Origin: Staphylococcus nepalensis
GTDB taxonomy: Bacteria; Bacillota; Bacilli; Staphylococcales; Staphylococcaceae
Reading direction: 5' to 3'
NCBI RefSeq assembly: GCF_014635045.1
Contig: NZ_BMCF01000008.1
Span: forward strand, 1 to 64,000
DNA: 64,000 bases
The position numbers and the translations under genes are program-made. Below are positions 9,078 to 16,742 of this stretch, in pieces. The first letter of the stretch is position 1. The number at the start of each line of letters is the position of its first letter. The notes below the pieces were generated by a model. That model did not search any database. It was not told the DNA's origin and saw nothing but the letters and a program-made list of their open reading frames with translations.

Positions 9078-9548
9078 ATGGAACAATTAAAATTATCAGA
9101 ACAACGATATCTAAGTGAAATTGCTGAAATTCATGAACAAGAACTCGAGCAACAATATGAAAATTATAAAAAGACAACTATCACTGTTGCTTTACGTAAA
9201 GAAATGATTGAACGTGGATTAAAAGCTGAAACGGATATTGTATTAATTGAAAGGGAGCATTCACAATTAATTGCATTTATTTGTGCCAGATATTTGAAAC
9301 AACAAGAAAAAGTCGTTGTAGAAATACTTTATGTTGCTAAACCGTATCGTCATCAAGGTATAGCCCAATCATTAAAAAAAGAGATTGAATTATGGGCTTA
9401 TGCTAAAGGTGCAGTTGAGATTGAAAGTACAGTAGCAAACGATAATAGCATCATGCAAGGGCTCAATATAGAACAAGGTTATCATATAAAAAAGGTGATA
9501 ATGAGTAAAAGATTAACAATAAATAATGAAGATAAAAGTGAAAAATGA
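9078..9548 (+). CDS. GNAT-family N-acetyltransferase
   Basis: A 156-aa single-domain acetyltransferase. The acetyl-CoA binding loop is PYRHQGIAQSLKKEIE (Q/R-x-x-G-x-A) near residue 98, preceded by the strand VVVEILYVA, and NDNSIMQGLNIEQGYH follows as motif B. The acceptor substrate is unknown. It has a consensus AAAGGAGG site, and its start is about 90 bases from the divergent DUF1129 gene. A small lipoprotein gene follows after about 40 bases and may be co-transcribed. Confidence 0.85.
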   Translation: MEQLKLSEQRYLSEIAEIHEQELEQQYENYKKTTITVALRKEMIERGLKAETDIVLIEREHSQLIAFICARYLKQQEKVVVEILYVAKPYRHQGIAQSLKKEIELWAYAKGAVEIESTVANDNSIMQGLNIEQGYHIKKVIMSKRLTINNEDKSEK

Positions 9549-9590
9549 TAAAATTATATTAATATTAAGACATTAAAAAGGAGTTCTTAC

Positions 9591-9803
9591 ATGAAAAAGT
9601 GTTTAGCACTCATACTTGCATCAACTGTATTATTTACAGCGTGCGGGCAAAATGACGAAAAAGCATCGCTAGAGAAAGATATTGATAAATTAGAAAAACA
9701 AAATAAAGATTTGGAAAAACAGAAAAAAGATTTGGAAAAAGAAAAAGACAAACTTCAAGATAAATCTAAAAATTTAGAAAAAGACATCAGTGCTGAAACA
9801 TAA
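9591..9803 (+). CDS. Small coiled-coil lipoprotein
   Basis: A 70-aa precursor: MKK, a hydrophobic segment, then the lipobox FTAC with Cys18, so the mature protein is about 53 residues on the outer face of the membrane. The mature part is almost entirely Lys/Glu/Leu heptads (LEKQNKDLEKQKKDLEKEKD), a strongly predicted coiled coil. Similar short coiled-coil lipoproteins are common and poorly characterised in staphylococci. The AAAAGGAG ribosome site is well placed. No enzymatic domain is present; a structural or spacer role is a guess. Confidence 0.85.
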   Translation: MKKCLALILASTVLFTACGQNDEKASLEKDIDKLEKQNKDLEKQKKDLEKEKDKLQDKSKNLEKDISAET

Positions 9804-9861
9804 TTTGTAATTAAATTAAATCAGTTTATAAAATAATAATACTGTATTTCCCAGGAAATGA

Positions 9862-9911
9862 TTGTATTATCGTTTTACTAATTGTTATAATGGGTATCAT
9901 TAACATAATGA
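9862..9911 (+). promoter_or_regulatory. Promoter with downstream palindromic operator
   Basis: TTGTAT (9862-9867), 18 bases, then an extended -10 (TG-T-TATAAT, TATAAT at 9886-9891). TCATTA-ACA-TAATGA (9897-9911) is a perfect interrupted palindrome covering the expected start of transcription. This should drive the small gene at 10049 through a leader of about 150 bases and be repressible; the regulator is not identified. Confidence 0.5.
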
Positions 9912-10048
9912 GCATAAATAAAATTGTAAAAGTACATTTAAAATTAAAAGTCTGATTAATGAATGGGACAATTTTTAATTTATTGATTTTGACTTTATGA
10001 TTCGAAGTTTATAAAGAAGCATTTTTCATAAGGAGAGAGGGAATAACA

Positions 10049-10345
10049 ATGCATGAAAAAGATTTTATTTTATTGGAAGGTCGTTCTATTACACTACCAG
10101 AATTAGGTAGAGAAATTGAGCATATAACAGGCAGAGAAATTAAAGACTCAACTGGTGAGATTAAACGTGTTATAGCACATTTACCTAACTTTGAGTCGGA
10201 TACTGATACGTTTGTTGCTACTTACAAATTAAATCATAGAAATGATTTTATAGACGCAACATTCACTGCGCCAAAAAGCGAACGTGGTCGTTTAAAAGAA
10301 GTGGCTGTGAACGTTGAGTTAATTAGTTATATTTCAAGAGCATAA
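10049..10345 (+). CDS. Conserved hypothetical protein, 98 aa
   Basis: A short soluble acidic/basic mixed protein with a strong AAGGAGAGAGG ribosome site and its own apparent promoter. No signal peptide, membrane segment, cysteine or recognisable motif is visible. The C-terminal half (FVATYKLNHRNDFIDATFTAPKSE) looks like alternating beta strands. I do not recognise the family. It ends just before a good terminator, so it appears to be a single-gene unit. Confidence 0.7.
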   Translation: MHEKDFILLEGRSITLPELGREIEHITGREIKDSTGEIKRVIAHLPNFESDTDTFVATYKLNHRNDFIDATFTAPKSERGRLKEVAVNVELISYISRA

Positions 10346-10363
10346 GCAACGCTTGATACATGT

Positions 10364-10402
10364 AGTAGCGCGATATGAGGATAATCATAACGCGTTACTT
10401 TT
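10364..10402 (+). terminator. Terminator of the 98-aa protein gene
   Basis: AGTAGCGCGATATGA (10364-10378) and TCATAACGCGTTACT (10385-10399) form a 15-bp stem with one G-T pair and one mismatch, followed by a short T-rich tail. Confidence 0.75.
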
Positions 10403-10439
10403 CTATAGAAATTTATTTTTCAGTTTAGAGGTGTAACAT

Positions 10440-11009
10440 ATGACCGTTTATATAGAAACTGAGCGTTTAAGATTACGGGATTGGCAGGCGGAGGATTTAC
10501 TCCCGTTTCAACAGATGAATGCGAACCACCAAGTGCGTAGATATTTCCCAAGTTTATTGAGTTATAGACGTTCAGAACATGATATGAAAAAAATGAATGA
10601 AATCATAAAAAATTATGGTATTGGACTTTTTGCTGTTGAATTAAAAGAAACAAATGGATGGTTAGGTTTTATCGGATTGAATTATGTACCTAAAGAAAGT
10701 AAATATTCATTTGATGAATTACCATTTTATGAAATTGGTTGGCGTTTGATACCTGAAGTATGGGGAAATGGTTTGGCTACTGAAGGTGCAGAATCAGTGC
10801 TAACATACGCCAAACAACAGGGCATTAACGAAGTTTATGCATTTACTTCTGAAAGCAATGCTGCTTCGCGTAAAGTAATGGAAAAAATAGGTATGGAACG
10901 ATATGACTATTTTGAATACCCAGAACTAAGTAAATATCATCCACTTAAAAGGCACGTGAGATATTTTAAAGATTTAACAAAAAAGCAAAATAAAGAACAA
11001 GACCTTTAA
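10440..11009 (+). CDS. RimJ/RimL-like GNAT acetyltransferase
   Basis: A 189-aa protein of the Acetyltransf_3 type: ETERLRLRDWQAEDLLPF at the N-terminus, then EIGWRLIPEVWGNGLATEGAE, which holds the acetyl-CoA loop, and EVYAFTSESNAASRKVMEKIGM near residue 140. This architecture is shared by the ribosomal-protein N-acetyltransferases and many enzymes acting on small molecules; the substrate here is unknown. Start ATG follows AGAGGTG. It is flanked by terminators on both sides and so stands alone. Confidence 0.85.
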   Translation: MTVYIETERLRLRDWQAEDLLPFQQMNANHQVRRYFPSLLSYRRSEHDMKKMNEIIKNYGIGLFAVELKETNGWLGFIGLNYVPKESKYSFDELPFYEIGWRLIPEVWGNGLATEGAESVLTYAKQQGINEVYAFTSESNAASRKVMEKIGMERYDYFEYPELSKYHPLKRHVRYFKDLTKKQNKEQDL

Positions 11010-11013
11010 AAAA

Positions 11014-11054
11014 GGGTTAACTGATTGGTGGTTATAATCAGTTAACCCTCTTTT
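11014..11054. terminator. Terminator between convergent genes
   Basis: GGGTTAACTGATT (11014-11026) pairs perfectly with AATCAGTTAACCC (11036-11048). A TTTTT run follows on the plus strand and an A-run precedes it, so it may work for both directions. Confidence 0.88.
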
Positions 11055-11082
11055 TAATTATTATGCAAATTTTGTTAGATAT

Positions 11083-12513
11083 TTAATTTGTTTTATTACA
11101 AATTTGGTTTTTGATTAGTTTACTCAAGGTGCCTAATGCAAAATCAATGTCTTCAATATTTATATAAGAATAAGAAAAACGAATATAATCTCGCGCGTTT
11201 TTATCGTATATTTCACCAGGGTTGATTAAAATATGGTGACGAATAGCTGAATCAAACAGTAATTTCATGTTCAACGGTACATTTAATTTGAACCAAATAT
11301 AATAAGATCCTTGGGGGACAGTCCAGGTACCAAGTGCTTGAAAATGTTTATTTAAAGCGTCTAAAAATTTATCACGTCGTATTGAAAGCGCTCGATTTAG
11401 ATGTGTTAAATGTTGCTCATGGTATGCAGGGTTTTTTAACCATTCAGTAGCGACAAATTGTGATAATGAGCTTGCGCCATAATCATTTTGCATTTTTAAA
11501 TCTGCTAAATGCATCACAACAGATGGCTTGCCTATAATCCATCCTACTCTTAGGCCCGGGCTAACTGTTTTAGATAGACTACTGATGTATAATATATTAT
11601 CGCTATCTTCTAAAGATTTTAAAGGTTGAGGGCGTTGATGCTCAAACCACAAATCACCATATACATCATCTTCGACAATTGGTATATGTGCCTGTTTACA
11701 TTGTTGAATTAGCTTATACTTTTCTGCCTGTGTATATGAATTTTGCGTAGGGTTATGTAAAGTTGGTATACAATAGAAGATATTATTTTGATTTTGAGTG
11801 TTAACATTAAAAATATTATTAATTTGTTGTTTAATCTTAGAAATTGGTAGAAATTTAAGGTCTGCTCGAATATTATGCCACGTGTGCACTGAATTTATAT
11901 ATGAAGGCGTTTCTATAATAATCTTTGAATGCGGTATTAGCAGTCCATCAGCAATAAGTTTTAACCCTTGCAATGCTCCAGAAATAACACAAATATTATC
12001 CTCACTGCATTGAATACCTCTTTTTTTTACGTAATCTACAATAGCGCTTCTTAAATTTAAATTCCCTAAAGGGTGTTCATAATTTGTATTGAGAGGCGTT
12101 GTCAGATGCTTGGAAAAGATATTTCGAAATTTTTCGTTTGGAATTAAATCTGGACTAAGTTCTCCTGTACTTAAACGTAATAAACTTTCATCAAACTCTA
12201 ATTCATTGATTCTTTGTATAAAGTATTGATTGTTCTTTGAGCTGCTATTGTGAATATATTCATGCCAATTCATATTGTGATTAATGTAAGTATTCCATTT
12301 ACTATTCGACACATATAAACCATCACGTTCTTTACTTTCTAAAACACCATAACTTTGCAATATTTCTAATGATTGAATAACAGTTGAACGATTGACGCCG
12401 TAGTGATTAGCTAAATTTCTTTGAGAGGGGAGTTTCATCCCTACTTCTAAATCGCCGTCATGTATTTTTAATAATATATCATCAATAATTCGCTTGTATT
12501 TTGGCATGAACAT
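11083..12513 (-). CDS. MocR-type (GntR-aminotransferase) regulator
   Basis: A 476-aa fusion. Residues 1-75 form a GntR winged helix (GMKLPSQRNLANHYGVNRSTVIQ); about 110-470 is a class I aminotransferase-like domain. PLP-site features are present: NPTQNSYT, EDDVYGDLWF, and SLSKTVSPGLRVGW with the Schiff-base lysine at about residue 315. MocR regulators sense an amino-acid or vitamin ligand through bound PLP. The S. aureus relative NorG controls efflux genes. It is divergent from a LysE-type exporter with about 320 bases between the starts, so it most likely controls that exporter and itself. The ligand is unknown. Confidence 0.88.
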   Translation of the reverse strand: MFMPKYKRIIDDILLKIHDGDLEVGMKLPSQRNLANHYGVNRSTVIQSLEILQSYGVLESKERDGLYVSNSKWNTYINHNMNWHEYIHNSSSKNNQYFIQRINELEFDESLLRLSTGELSPDLIPNEKFRNIFSKHLTTPLNTNYEHPLGNLNLRSAIVDYVKKRGIQCSEDNICVISGALQGLKLIADGLLIPHSKIIIETPSYINSVHTWHNIRADLKFLPISKIKQQINNIFNVNTQNQNNIFYCIPTLHNPTQNSYTQAEKYKLIQQCKQAHIPIVEDDVYGDLWFEHQRPQPLKSLEDSDNILYISSLSKTVSPGLRVGWIIGKPSVVMHLADLKMQNDYGASSLSQFVATEWLKNPAYHEQHLTHLNRALSIRRDKFLDALNKHFQALGTWTVPQGSYYIWFKLNVPLNMKLLFDSAIRHHILINPGEIYDKNARDYIRFSYSYINIEDIDFALGTLSKLIKNQICNKTN

Positions 12514-12833
12514 TAAAACTTCTCCTTTGAATGATTGGTGGGTTTTTTAGTTTGTAGCTGGTTGATAAAATCAATTTGAAATTATTGTATCATACTTAAT
12601 ATAGAGGAATAGATTAGAAGATATACCTCAAATATTTAATTCTAATTTGTAGTATACAAATAACTTCTTATAGGCAATATACTAACATTAAGCATGAGTT
12701 AAGGGAGAACAGATTATATCAACATATGATTTAAAGATGTAAATAAATTGGTTGGTTAAATAATGTGTTTTGAAGATGATGGTATGATTTTATATTGGAA
12801 AGTTGTGTTATTACAAAGAGAAAGGAAGATAGG
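12514..12833. promoter_or_regulatory. Divergent control region between MocR regulator and LysE exporter
   Basis: A 320-base gap with no gene. It contains TTGTA-GTA-TACAA (12647-12659), a perfect interrupted dyad, and the half-site TTGTA repeated near 12551 and 12585. Such half-sites are candidates for MocR binding. An AAAGGA ribosome site lies at 12821 for the exporter gene. The promoter boxes are not clear enough to call. Confidence 0.4.
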
Positions 12834-13454
12834 ATGATTCAACCATTAATTCATGGTTTGATTTTAGCCTTTGGTTTGATTTTACCTTTAGGTGCGCAAA
12901 ATGTATTTGTATTTAATCAAGGAGCAAATCATAAAAGATTAATCAAGGCAATGCCAGTCATTATAACTGCGGGGCTATGTGATACATTTTTAATTGTGTT
13001 AGCTGTTTTAGGCGTCTCCATTATATTATTATCTTTACCGGTATTACAAATTATCATTTATTGCATAGGTTTTGTATTTCTTATTTATATGGCTTGGTCA
13101 TTGTGGAAAGAACAGCCACAAACACTTGAACATTATTACTCTATGACAGCACGAAAACAAATAGGGTTCGCAATATCTGTATCATTATTAAATCCACATG
13201 CGATAATGGATACGATTGGCGTTATTGGCACCAATGCTGCGTTATATGAAGGTTCGGATAAAGTGTTGTTTACTGTGGCAACGGTAACTATTTCATGGAT
13301 TTGGTTTATATTTTTGGCAATTGCAGGTAAATTTGTAGGGCATGTTGATAGAACAGGTAAATACATCATAGTATTAAATAAAATTTCAGCCATTATTATC
13401 ATCATTGTTGCATGTCTCATATTAAAACAATTGTTGAATATATTATTTAGATAA
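12834..13454 (+). CDS. LysE/ArgO-family amino acid exporter
   Basis: A 206-aa membrane protein with six predicted helices. LILPLGAQNVFVFNQGANHKR in helix 1 and the following loop is the LysE/ArgO signature, and SVSLLNPHAIMDTIG in the middle is also diagnostic. The family exports lysine, arginine or related basic amino acids across the cytoplasmic membrane. The frame is open back to 12795, but ATG 12834 follows AAAGGAAGATAGG and begins the family's normal N-terminus. Its divergent MocR neighbour suggests induction by an amino-acid-like ligand. Confidence 0.87.
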   Translation: MIQPLIHGLILAFGLILPLGAQNVFVFNQGANHKRLIKAMPVIITAGLCDTFLIVLAVLGVSIILLSLPVLQIIIYCIGFVFLIYMAWSLWKEQPQTLEHYYSMTARKQIGFAISVSLLNPHAIMDTIGVIGTNAALYEGSDKVLFTVATVTISWIWFIFLAIAGKFVGHVDRTGKYIIVLNKISAIIIIIVACLILKQLLNILFR

Positions 13455-13464
13455 TTATAAAAAG

Positions 13465-13509
13465 AGAGCGGGGAAGGACTACATTTTAAAGAATTCGTCA
13501 CCCCGCTCT
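13465..13509. terminator. Bidirectional terminator
   Basis: AGAGCGGGG (13465-13473) pairs with CCCCGCTCT (13501-13509). The minus-strand side has the better T-run (CTCTTTTTAT), so it ends the LOG gene group from the right as well as the exporter gene. Confidence 0.75.
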
Positions 13510-13558
13510 ATTATCTTGAAGCTTGTGCTATTTATGATTTATTCATATTTTTATAATT

Positions 13559-14125
13559 TTAATCATATGTTCTAACACCTAATGGTTTATAGTTATGAAT
13601 GGAGTCAAACAGTTCTTTCGGGCTGTCACAAAGTGGGGCAAGTGTTTTGTATTTTTCGTCTATAAAGCCTTCTTGAATCATATGATTAATTAACGATTGT
13701 AAAGGTTCGAAAAAACCATTGATATTAAATACAGCAATCGGTTTTTGATGAATACCTATTTGTGCCCAACTATACATTTCAAAAAACTCTTCTAAAGACC
13801 CTGCGCCACCTGGTGCCATAACAAATGCATCTGCTAATTCAGCCATTTTATTTTTTCTTTCATGCATAGAATCAACTAAAATAAGTTCACTTAATCTTGT
13901 ACTGGTGATTTCACGTTCATTTAACATATTCGGCATGACACCAATGGCTGAACCGCCATAGTCTAATACACCGTCTTGAATAGCACCCATGATTCCCACT
14001 GAACCTGCGCCAAATATGAGTTCATAACCATTCTCAGCCATATAACGACCTAAATGATATGCTTCTTTCATATAAGAAGCATCTTTACCTTTGCTTGCAC
14101 CGCAATAAACAGCAATTTTTTTCAT
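13559..14125 (-). CDS. LOG-family nucleoside 5'-monophosphate phosphoribohydrolase
   Basis: A 188-aa Rossmann-type protein with the LOG family motifs MHERKNKM (about residue 93) and PGGAGSLEEFFE (about residue 109; the usual form is PGGxGTxxE). The N-terminus KKIAVYCGASKG and GAGSVGIMGA complete the nucleotide-binding site. Family members hydrolyse cytokinin-type or ordinary nucleoside monophosphates to base and ribose 5-phosphate; older annotations as lysine decarboxylase are wrong. It starts three bases after the YaiI-type gene ends, so the genes form an operon. Confidence 0.88.
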   Translation of the reverse strand: MKKIAVYCGASKGKDASYMKEAYHLGRYMAENGYELIFGAGSVGIMGAIQDGVLDYGGSAIGVMPNMLNEREITSTRLSELILVDSMHERKNKMAELADAFVMAPGGAGSLEEFFEMYSWAQIGIHQKPIAVFNINGFFEPLQSLINHMIQEGFIDEKYKTLAPLCDSPKELFDSIHNYKPLGVRTYD

Positions 14126-14128
14126 ATG

Positions 14129-14593
14129 TCATTCCTCCGTAAATAATGATGATTCATTTATAATAGACAAAAATCTTTGTTCAAATAAAGCGACATCTTC
14201 TGATGTGAAAGCAGACGGTCCTTTAGTACGACCGCCACTTTTTCGAAATTGTGCACTCGCATGTCGTTGTTCAAGTAATGTATTGATATTATGTTGATTA
14301 TAAATAAAACCTTTATGATGCATTACTAATTTGGCTTTATTTAGTAATAAACTTGCAAGACCATAATCTTGTGTAATTACAATATCATTTGGTTGGACCA
14401 GCTTAACAATCTTATAATCGACAGCATCTGGTCCATCATCAACGTAAATAATATTGACATGGTCAGGTTGTATAGTGGTAGAAAAGTGACTAAAGCTACG
14501 AACGACGGTAACAAAGATGCTTGTCCCTTTAGTCAATTCAATTACTGAATTGGTAACAGGACAAGCATCTCCGTCAATTATGATTTGAGCCAT
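14129..14593 (-). CDS. YaiI/YqxD family protein (UPF0178, PIN-like)
   Basis: A 154-aa cytoplasmic protein beginning QIIIDGDACPV, the invariant start of UPF0178, with NIIYVDDGPDAVDYKIV, ITQDYGLASLLL and the C-terminal SGGRTKGPSAFT. The conserved aspartates suggest a PIN-like, metal-dependent nuclease fold, but activity is not established. It lies between the LOG gene and the coiled-coil protein gene on the same strand, with gaps of three and five bases, so the three are transcribed together. Confidence 0.88.
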   Translation of the reverse strand: MAQIIIDGDACPVTNSVIELTKGTSIFVTVVRSFSHFSTTIQPDHVNIIYVDDGPDAVDYKIVKLVQPNDIVITQDYGLASLLLNKAKLVMHHKGFIYNQHNINTLLEQRHASAQFRKSGGRTKGPSAFTSEDVALFEQRFLSIINESSLFTEE

Positions 14594-14598
14594 AATGT

Positions 14599-15300
14599 TT
14601 ATTTACCTTTTTCTTCATCGTTCTGTTTAACAATACTTTTAGCAACATAATCTTTATATTTTTTGAATTCAGCTAAACGCGCTTTTTTATTTTTTTCACG
14701 AGCTTTGTCTTCTTCTTTATGACGTTTGTCTATATTTTTTTGGAGCTTTTTATTCATTTTGTCTGCTTCTTTGCGATTTTCTTTTTCTAATTTTTCACCT
14801 TTTTTCTCAGTTTCTTCGTCAAGTTTTCCTGGTGTCATGCCAACTTTTTCCATATGTTTGTTAGATTTTTTCATTGAATGGATGCGTTGTTTTTCGTTTT
14901 CTTGACGTGATTTATCTTCTTCTTTATGACGTTTATCTATATTTTTTTGAAGCGTCTTATTCATTTTATCTGCTTCTTTGCGGTTTTCTTTTTCAAGTTT
15001 TTCGCCTTTTTTCTCAATATAAGCAGGATCATGTTCTTTAGCAATACGTTTTAATTCACGTTTTTGTTCAATATTGTGTTTTTTATCAATTACGTAATCT
15101 TTAGCATTAGCAGATTTGTCTACCACTGTATCTTTAATTTGAACAGATTTGTTTGCTACTGTTTTTGAAGCTTTAGCAGTTGCATCACTTGCTTTTTTAA
15201 CATCAGGGTGATCCTTAATACGTTTACGTTCAACGATTAACGGTACTAAAAACACAGGTGCTACTGTGATGATTGTTCTGATTAATTGCTTTTTGTCCAT
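14599..15300 (-). CDS. Membrane-anchored, highly charged coiled-coil protein with internal duplication
   Basis: About 233 aa. A single hydrophobic segment (IRTIITVAPVFLVPLIV) at residues 7-23 looks like an uncleaved membrane anchor, followed by a strongly charged Lys/Glu helical body. A block of about 44 residues starting EKKGEKLEKENRKEADKMNK occurs twice, 69 residues apart, with only a few differences. The frame reaches 15315, but that ATG lies inside the GGAGG ribosome site, so ATG 15300 is the real start. I do not recognise a function; a structural or envelope-spacing role is a guess. Confidence 0.78.
   Translation of the reverse strand: MDKKQLIRTIITVAPVFLVPLIVERKRIKDHPDVKKASDATAKASKTVANKSVQIKDTVVDKSANAKDYVIDKKHNIEQKRELKRIAKEHDPAYIEKKGEKLEKENRKEADKMNKTLQKNIDKRHKEEDKSRQENEKQRIHSMKKSNKHMEKVGMTPGKLDEETEKKGEKLEKENRKEADKMNKKLQKNIDKRHKEEDKAREKNKKARLAEFKKYKDYVAKSIVKQNDEEKGK
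14677..15015 (-). repeat. Intragenic tandem-type duplication (two 132-bp units)
   Basis: Unit 1 spans about 15015..14884 and unit 2 about 14808..14677, encoding nearly identical 44-residue coiled-coil segments separated by a 25-residue linker. The DNA remains similar as well, so copy-number change by recombination is possible. Confidence 0.75.
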
Positions 15301-15418
15301 ACTCGTTGCCTCCAATAATTTTATACTATCTACTTATTACCCTATGATACATGAAAATAAACGGTAAATATACGGTCTTTCAAGGATTTATTGCTTGGAT
15401 TATTAAAGGGAAATATTA

Positions 15419-15459
15419 AAAAAACTATTGAAATTTTTGGTGAATTTCAATAGTTTTTC
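15419..15459. terminator. Terminator downstream of uppP
   Basis: AAAAACTATTGAAATT (15420-15435) pairs perfectly with AATTTCAATAGTTTTT (15443-15458). On the minus strand a run of seven T follows, fitting the end of uppP. Confidence 0.9.
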
Positions 15460-15486
15460 AAGTATTAATTGGTATTTAATCTCATT

Positions 15487-16362
15487 TTATTGACCAGAAA
15501 TACCTTGTCCTATACCAAAGCCAAAGTATAGAATAGCAATAATAATGACCAAAATAATTCTATAGATAGCAAATGGAATGAGTTTTATTTTACTAATCAA
15601 GAATAAGAACGTTTTGATTGCAATTAAACCAACAATAAAGGCTGTAATAAAGCCTAATAAGTAAAAACCAAAGTGATCTAATTGTATATATTCAAAGTTT
15701 TTGAATAAAGATAATCCACTAGCGGCTAACATCACAGGTACTGCCATAATAAACGTAAAATCGGAAGCTGATTTATGATTCATTTTCATTAAAACGCCTG
15801 TAGAAATTGTAGATCCTGATCTACTAAAACCTGGCCACATAGCAATGGCTTGAGATAAACCTATCACAAAAGCTTGGAAATAGTTTATTTGGTCAACCGT
15901 TTTAGGGTGAGCTACTCTTTTACTATACACATCGGCAATAATCATATAAATTGCTCCAACAAATAGTCCAACCATAACTGTTGGGACGCTAAATAAATAT
16001 TTTTCAATAACATCATCGAACAATAAACCTAAAATGCCTGCTGGAATCATACCAACGATAATATGTAACAAGTTTAGACGTTTTGGTTTTTGGCCTATAC
16101 CGTCGATAGGCTCACCTCTATATTTTCCTATATGTAACATTTCAAAGTAACGTTCACGGAATACCCAAGCTCCTGCGAAAACGGATCCTAGTTGAATGAC
16201 AATTTTAAAGGTGAATGCGGATTCTGAACCTAAAAATTGAGTTGATTTGAGCCACATATCATCTATAAGAATCATGTGACCAGTCGAAGACACCGGTGCA
16301 AACTCAGTTAAGCCTTCAACAATCCCTAAAATGATACCTTTTATTAATTCAATCAATATCAT
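15487..16362 (-). CDS. uppP: Undecaprenyl-diphosphatase UppP (BacA)
   Basis: A 291-aa polytopic membrane protein of the BacA type, the length I expect for S. aureus UppP. The two catalytic segments are present: EGLTEFAPVSSTGHMIL (about residues 16-32) and PGFSRSGSTISTG (about 173-185). It removes a phosphate from undecaprenyl diphosphate at the outer face of the membrane, regenerating the C55-P carrier for peptidoglycan and teichoic acid synthesis, and confers some bacitracin tolerance. It is monocistronic, with a terminator downstream. A large dyad lies in its upstream region, shared with the divergent ABC exporter. Confidence 0.97.
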   Translation of the reverse strand: MILIELIKGIILGIVEGLTEFAPVSSTGHMILIDDMWLKSTQFLGSESAFTFKIVIQLGSVFAGAWVFRERYFEMLHIGKYRGEPIDGIGQKPKRLNLLHIIVGMIPAGILGLLFDDVIEKYLFSVPTVMVGLFVGAIYMIIADVYSKRVAHPKTVDQINYFQAFVIGLSQAIAMWPGFSRSGSTISTGVLMKMNHKSASDFTFIMAVPVMLAASGLSLFKNFEYIQLDHFGFYLLGFITAFIVGLIAIKTFLFLISKIKLIPFAIYRIILVIIIAILYFGFGIGQGISGQ

Positions 16363-16599
16363 AATTAACCTACTTTCGTATTATGGATTATAATTTATTT
16401 ATTTTCATTTTATAATAATAGCACATTAAAAATGTAATGTGCTACAGATATATATGAATTTGGACTAAAGGCCGAGAGAAAATAAAAATTTTTAGATTAG
16501 CTTAATGTTTATGCGTTTAAATGTCTTAATAAAGCAAGAAAAGCATAGAATTATCTACTATAATCCAAAAACTAAATAGGATTGTCAAAAAAGAATGGT

Positions 16600-16667
16600 T
16601 TACATGAATGTAATTTAGGTTTTAATAATAAAATTATAATTATGACAAAAGTATGAATTACATTCAT
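16600..16667. promoter_or_regulatory. Large dyad between uppP and the CydDC-like genes
   Basis: ATGAATGTAATT (16604-16615) and AATTACATTCAT (16656-16667) are perfect 12-base inverted copies, 40 bases apart. Each arm also lies in its own palindrome: TTACAT-GA-ATGTAA at 16600-16613 and ATGAAT-TAC-ATTCAT at 16653-16667. The intergenic gap is 380 bases and otherwise empty. This is a strong candidate for a pair of operator sites for a dimeric regulator that could loop the DNA; which regulator is unknown. Confidence 0.5.
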
Positions 16668-16742
16668 AAAAATACATAAATCAATGAGCGAATTGATTTA
16701 ATTTTTGTATAATCCCTATATAATATGAACTAGGTGATAATT

